Assembly: GCA_036924285.1 (NCBI GenBank) | Contig: JAYKYS010000008.1 | Span: forward strand, 15,981,001 to 16,045,000 | DNA: 64,000 nt | Direction: 5' to 3' | Origin: Asterella californica | Lineage: Eukaryota; Streptophyta; Marchantiopsida; Marchantiales; Aytoniaceae | Shown: one piece after another, positions 58,956 to 64,000 of the stretch | Position numbering within the stretch: the stretch's first letter is position 1 | Layout: every line of letters begins with the position of its first letter | The notes under the pieces: model-generated | Database searches by the model: none | Seen by the model: the letters and a program-made list of their open reading frames with translations, nothing else | Told to the model about the DNA's origin: nothing | Translations under genes and position numbers: made by a program

Positions 58956-61619
58956 AAAATAGTTAAAGCTTACGATGTCTTGAATGGATCTAAGTCTAGA
59001 GTTATAATTTTGGAAGAATAGGATTAACATGACTTTTGAGTGTTGAGATTGGATAGAGTATCCGATGTCCCTCCATAATGCTATACGAGATGACTGTATA
59101 TATGAGTTGTAAGCCGGATATCCGATACGGAGTTAGTTATGACAGTTTAACTGTCTTTTGGTCTATTAGTTGCAACACATACCAAGACACACACATGTTG
59201 CTTTTTAGTGGGCTTGCATATTTCTTTGTAAAGAGTAATATTTAAGTTTTGATGACATCTGCTTCGCTGCACCTACATGAATGAACATTGAGTTGTTTGG
59301 ATATGTGAATGTTGAGATGGTGAAAGTTTGCTATACGATCAAATTTAATGTAAAGGAAACAAAAACATCGAGTCTGGATCAATACAGTGAATCAGATACA
59401 CCTAACATCTAAGGCTCATACAACTTTAAAACACAAACCATCAGTAAAGTCTCATTGTCAATATCATACATGGAAGAGAAGAAAATATACTCATGCTAAA
59501 TAGTGTGTGGTAAACATAAGTCAGCAAACTAGTGATAAATTGAAGAATAGAAAAAACAATGAACTATGAAAATGCCGCAACTTTCAATTTGGAGATGAAT
59601 ATTTACACACATATATTAAGCAAGCGATATAATAATGAAACTTGTTGCTTCCATAAAACATAACACATTTTGTGTAGTATGAAAATCTTTGGCGGTTCTC
59701 ACAACTGAAAATTTGAAAATCTCATCATAAAGCGTAAAGTCATATTTATTATGCATAATTAATTGTGAAATTTGCAAGAAGACAATCATCATCTTGCAAA
59801 ATACATTATCATTTTCTATTTGAATTCATATGCAAATTGAGTATTGCTCCCATGCTATCACTTTCTCTAATATAACACAAATACACAACCCCGCAATTCC
59901 AATTGCGCAACATCTTGTTATATATAATAACACAGTGTATAAACATGAGGTAATGAGAGCTAAGGGTTATGTCCCTTTTCACTCATTTATGAGCAATGTA
60001 AGAGATTCAAACCTGAATTGAAAACAAGGACGTTGGTCATCTCTTAATAATTTACAGAAAACGTGCCCCATGAAATGATATATGAAGTGATGAAGTGGTT
60101 TCATGAATCTCGATTAAGGTCCAGTTACATAACTAAGCAAGGACGAAAAATTGCATGTGAGAGGTATGCTTGTGGTTTGATTCTCAACCATGTTTGCACC
60201 ATATGAACGACCTTCAGCTTGACCTCGAGGAAATTATTAGCTTATATTGGTTAAATAATAAAAACTATCAAGGAGTCTTCTCAAGCTTTTCTCTCCCATT
60301 CTCAAACCGTCAACAATTTTCTTTCTATCCGTTAAATTGGTAGAACTGAGGTTAGTGTGGAACCCTACTTGAGTCATGGTTTTGAGCAATAGGGTGCCCG
60401 GTTACAATAGTTCCTTGAACTACATCAGTTTAAAATTTGAAAGATCTAACATTGATCCCGAAAAGATAATATGTATCGTGTCAATTTATCTCTCTTGTGA
60501 AAAGTGGCTCACTCGAAAGAACCAAGACTAATAGTGGAGCATGTTAGAATGACAACAAGAGTTTGAACCAGACGATGTTACATCATGGGAAAACTGATGG
60601 TTATAGTATCAAACATGATTTTCGATTAATAACTGCTTACTGTCCTTAGTGTGTCTCCTAGAGAAAATCGATGAAGACATTCCATAAGACATCAAACAAC
60701 AAAGAGATGTGATTCGATACTACCGTAGAAGCATATCCAATTGTATAAATACACTTCCACGTGTTGGAGGAAAAGATTGAATAAAAAGTATAAATTAATT
60801 ATCTCTAATCCAACAACTATTTTATATAATTCATGACTTTATAGTTGGTTCATCCATTTGTCTTGTATGAAATGAGAATCAAGAATGAATTGGAAATATG
60901 AAATGGAAATCAAGAAAAAGAGATCTTCAAGTAGGTTGCACCAAACGAAGATAAGGTAATTTTTTTGAACTAAGAGACTGTTCTGAAAGAAAATGCAGAG
61001 TGAAGAATTATGTGAGTCTCTTTATAATCCTGCTTGTGTTACACCTCACGAGGATAACACAATATTAGTCGAGAACCAAAAATAATCTAAATTAAAAAAT
61101 GATGTTAGTTCAGTACAATGAACGAATAGAGCTCCGGTGATAATGCAAAGAAGTCAAGTGAAATAGATAGAAATAGTCCTTTTCTCACAACTTTCATATA
61201 AAAGTCTATTTGTAGTAATAATATTGTAAACATGTTGTCCTTGAGATTTATCTTTGCTAAAGTCTTTTTGCATAGAGAGATAAAATATAGAAAGAAAGAG
61301 AGTTTTGATTGCAAAACTTTATTTGATTATATTCCTAAAACGTTTTTCGGACTTGACTCACCTTTCTTAACTTTGTGTTATTTGATCACACCTTTGACTA
61401 GCAAGAGAAAGTTTATTGCTATGTAAAAACATTACATTAAGAAAAATAAATGATAATTTAGATAATTTAATATTGATAATCTATTTATAATAAATGATTA
61501 ATATTAAATATATTCAAATTAAACTTGTCGTGTAGATACATTGATTATTGCTAACATTCACTTCTTACGTAATATTTTGACATACTAAAAGTTAAAAGTT
61601 AAAGTTGTTAACTTGTCCG
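58956..61619. other. AT-rich spacer
   Basis: No supportable gene. Short open frames on both strands have no domains and AT content is high throughout. Confidence 0.5.
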
Positions 61620-61629
61620 CTTTATCCTT

Positions 61630-61775
61630 TCGAGAGGCATGGGATTGTCCTTTGTGAGTAATCACAACGTACCCGGACCAGATTACACACATAGCACACA
61701 CAGCGACTTCTTGCACCTCCAACCCCAGACCTTTCGCTTAGAGGTATGAGGCCCAACCAACTCAGCCACCGATCT
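61630..61775 (-). mobile_element. second tRNA-derived SINE-like sequence
   Basis: On minus the sequence starts near 61771 with GGTGGCTGAGTTGGTTGGGC (A-box-like, as in Leu/Ser-type tRNAs). It continues with CTCATACCTCTAAGCGAAAG and a degenerate B-box GGGGTTGGAGGTGC at about 61713-61726. A non-tRNA body follows (GTGTAATCTGGTCCGGG, GTTGTGATTACTCAC). No CCA-compatible acceptor stem forms, so it is not a working tRNA gene. Confidence 0.55.
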
Positions 61776-61799
61776 TCGGTTGAGAGAGGAATTACGGAT

Positions 61800-63478
61800 A
61801 TTAATTACCGTATGCGGAAATAATACAGTCCGAAGATGACATACGAAAGATATGCATAGAGCAATCTCGACATGATGACATCGGAACCCTGCGATGCACG
61901 AGTTTGAACGTGAAGAGAAGAGAACGGCGAGCGGTGTCGCGCGGTTTTTGATTTAGGTCCGAGGGCCGGAGCGAGGGAGCGTGAGCAGGCAGGCCCACTG
62001 GTTGCGAGAGGCTCGTTGGCTGTCTGGCCTCGTCCAGTCTGAGGCCTTGTTGAGGTTTGTGCTCTGTGTGGTCCCATCTCTTCCCGTTGAAGCCTCTTCT
62101 CTTTCTGTTTCTCCTCCTTCCCATCGTTCCCGGCGTCTCTCGACATAAGCAAAGCTTCCAGCACAAACACGAGAGAAGGGAGGAGAGGGTAGCGCAGGAG
62201 TGTGTTAGAGGCGCCCTGCAGCGCACCAAACATCTCTCGGAAGACACTCTTCCGCTTTGCTTGCTGTGCCTCTCCAGCAAGCGAGTGACTCTTTGGGTTA
62301 CAGTACTCGAGGATCACCATCTTTTCGACCGAGCTTTTCCTCGTAAATCTTGCAACGATCTTGCTACTTTTGAAGACTGACTCTTCTCTTTCGGTTTTCG
62401 TCTACGTTAAAATTTCGCGGCTTGAACGAGGACAACAGAACCTAATTTCTAATCGAATCCGTTTTCGTCGGGGTAAGGTGGTTAATTATCGAGGAGGTCA
62501 CTTTCGAGAGAAGGAAGAGCGCAAGGTTACGGGGCCCAGGTAGAATATGTGTTAGTTCTAACTTCAAGGTCTGGCGGGATACCGGAGGAAGGTGAGCAGT
62601 GATACTTTACAACGGCAGTCACACGGGCGGACAATCAGGCCCGTTTGAAGGGGTTCTCTAGGACGTTGAGAAGTAGGCTTATCTCTGCTGCTGAACTAAC
62701 CTTTACGCGTTCGAGGGCGTTGAGTAACGAGCACCTTTCTACTCGTTTCCTGTTTTCCCCTTTTCCGTTCATTCTAGCGGAACTTTTCTCGTCTCATCAC
62801 TTGCTCCATTCTCCTTCCCCCGGGAGGTTCGTGGTTCCGAGGAACCTTGCGCCTTGTCTTGTATCGTCTCTATGGGTCCAGTTGGCTATATTGGCTGCTA
62901 GGACTTTGGCCATCGTTCACTCTATTCAATCCATCTCCAAGCATCGAACACGGACTCGCTCGAGTAATTAGTGTGTCCCCTCGAATGAGAATCACTCTCT
63001 GCCAGCAGGTATCTCCGAAAAGAGCACAGACGAGAGGTGGTAGATTTAGGAGAATTGAGTGACTATGTGCGTCACGTTAATGGTCAATTGTGAGACCGTT
63101 TTTCAATATCGGAGACATGTGGTTCAAGGAGAATAGTGGGCCGTGCGGTAATTGTGCTCTCACTTGAAGACGATTTATCTAGGAAGCCAGCGCGGAAGTT
63201 GTGTACATCTTATTGAACTCCCTTGTTATGGAGTTGAAGGCAGATAGTCGGAGGTTGATACACGCACCGGTTTCTCAGTGACGCGGGACCTTAAATGTGG
63301 CACAAATTGTCAAATGTTGTGAGTGCAAGAGGACTAGTACCTGGGACAATATTAGAAGTCCGTATCCTCTGCCTCAGACCAACAGAATTTCGTGCAGTTA
63401 CAGCACCGGTCTCTTTTTCCCAGAGTAGGTACCTTCTGTGGTATCGTCACTGTTTATTTATCCTTGTTAAAGCCATCT
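61800..63478 (+). promoter_or_regulatory. probable promoter and 5' leader (with introns) of the ARIA-like gene
   Basis: GC content rises abruptly at about 61850 and stays high up to the first coding exon. The plus strand has pyrimidine-rich tracts and several GT/AG pairs (for example CCCAGGTAGAA near 62537 and TTTTTCCCAG near 63415) that could bound leader introns. Open frames up to 171 codons on minus at 61801-62320 have no domain and are probably shadows of this leader. Confidence 0.45.
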
Positions 63479-63511
63479 ATGGAGACACGATCTTTAGTAG
63501 GCACTGAGCGC

Positions 63512-63731
63512 ATGGACACAAAGATCATATCAGGAAGTGAGAGGAAGGGACACAAGAGAAAGCTGGCAGATACTTCTTTAGGGCTTTTAGCCGCTGATGG
63601 GCCAAACAACCCTCTTATCTTGGATGTTAGAAATCAGATTGAAATACTCAAAAGTTGTACATCCTGGAGGGAGGCCGATCGCGTCGCAGCCCGTCGTGCA
63701 GCACACTCTTTGGCAGAGCTTGCGAAGCATG
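63512..63731 (+). CDS. ARIA/ABAP1-like ARM-BTB protein, first coding exon (partial gene)
   Basis: From ATG 63512 the frame reads MDTKIISGSERKGHKRKLAD, then VRNQIEILKSC, TSWREADRVAARRAAHSL and AELAKH. The SWREADR-ARRA-H-LAELAK block is the start of the Armadillo repeats in the plant ARIA/ABAP1 family, where a basic KRKL segment also precedes it. Those proteins carry ARM repeats and a C-terminal BTB domain and act in ABA signalling (ARIA) or DNA-replication control (ABAP1); that is family knowledge. The exon ends CATG|GTAAGG in phase 1, and the rest lies beyond the right edge. An in-frame ATG at 63479 would add 11 residues. Family membership is fairly sure, orthology is not. Confidence 0.75.
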
Positions 63732-64000
63732 GTAAGGATTTCGCTGATTGTTTCGCTGCATTATACTGTGTACTCTGTCGTTGTCGTTGTCGGCTTCTTT
63801 TGTTGGGTTTCTTTTATGACTGGATCGCTTCCGACTTCCATAATTCGTCTTTTCATACACGGAGCTATGGACGTGCGCCGTCGTATCCATGTGTTTGTAA
63901 GAGTTCCTTCCGCATCGGGATACTGTCGGCTCCCTAATTACCGCTGTGACTGCTTAAAATGATTGCTTAGTTGGCGATTCAAATCTGAAGGGAAACGGTT
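63732..64000 (+). other. first intron of the ARIA-like gene, running off the window
   Basis: Starts with donor GTAAGGATTTCG. No acceptor followed by the expected ARM continuation is visible before the window ends. Confidence 0.6.

Noticed and set aside
61801..62320. 159- and 171-codon minus frames
   Set aside because: Low-complexity, Arg/Ser-rich products in a GC-rich leader region, with no domain; long frames are expected there by composition.
1..64000. CRISPR array or prokaryotic operon structure
   Set aside because: No regularly spaced repeats; split genes with GT..AG introns and plant gene families show a plant nuclear genome.

Overview
The window is nuclear DNA of a land plant, most likely a non-seed plant such as a moss; that finer placement is my inference. 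Two genes read as complete spliced genes: the chloroplast photosystem II assembly factor HCF244 (8 exons, 412 aa) and the ESCRT-III subunit VPS2/CHMP2 (5 exons, 224 aa). Exon joins at GT/AG sites restore one open frame in each, at the length expected for plant homologues. The first coding exon of a third gene, an ARIA/ABAP1-like Armadillo-BTB protein, lies at the right edge. Genes are sparse, introns are about 100-460 bp, and the AT-rich spacers are full of decayed transposons.

Layout. 0-4.1 kb: a (GGCTCA)n microsatellite beside a 5S-rRNA-like stretch, a decayed CACTA (tnp2-type) transposase, and one copy of a dispersed repeat. 5.2-8.3 kb: HCF244 (minus strand), with a possible broken divergent gene at 8.5-8.9 kb. 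9-15 kb: MITE-like elements (one with a TTA target duplication), the second copy of the dispersed repeat, and a fold-back structure holding a 42-bp tandem repeat and perfect palindromes. 15.9-17.8 kb: VPS2 (minus). 18.6-24.9 kb: AT-rich, no genes seen. 24.9-31.2 kb: a decayed coiled-coil-coding element (plus) and a decayed Ty3/gypsy gag-protease (minus). 37.9-43.1 kb: broken copies of the gypsy family that is nearly complete at 47.2-56.3 kb. 57.6-61.8 kb: repeats and two tRNA-derived SINE-like sequences. 62-64 kb: leader and first coding exon of the ARIA-like gene.

The dominant element is a 9.1-kb Ty3/gypsy LTR retrotransposon with the order LTR-PBS-gag-PR-RT-RNaseH-IN-PPT-LTR. Its LTRs differ by about 12 substitutions, nearly all transitions, so insertion was fairly recent. 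The 3' LTR lacks an internal 979-bp block that the 5' LTR keeps. Its reading frame changes three times, once at a T-run directly before a stop codon.

A second theme is an unusual number of short perfect inverted repeats (arms of about 10-27 bp, loops of 0-11 nt) scattered through the non-genic DNA and not explained by the genes or the large elements. All calls were made by eye; no database or folding computation was run.
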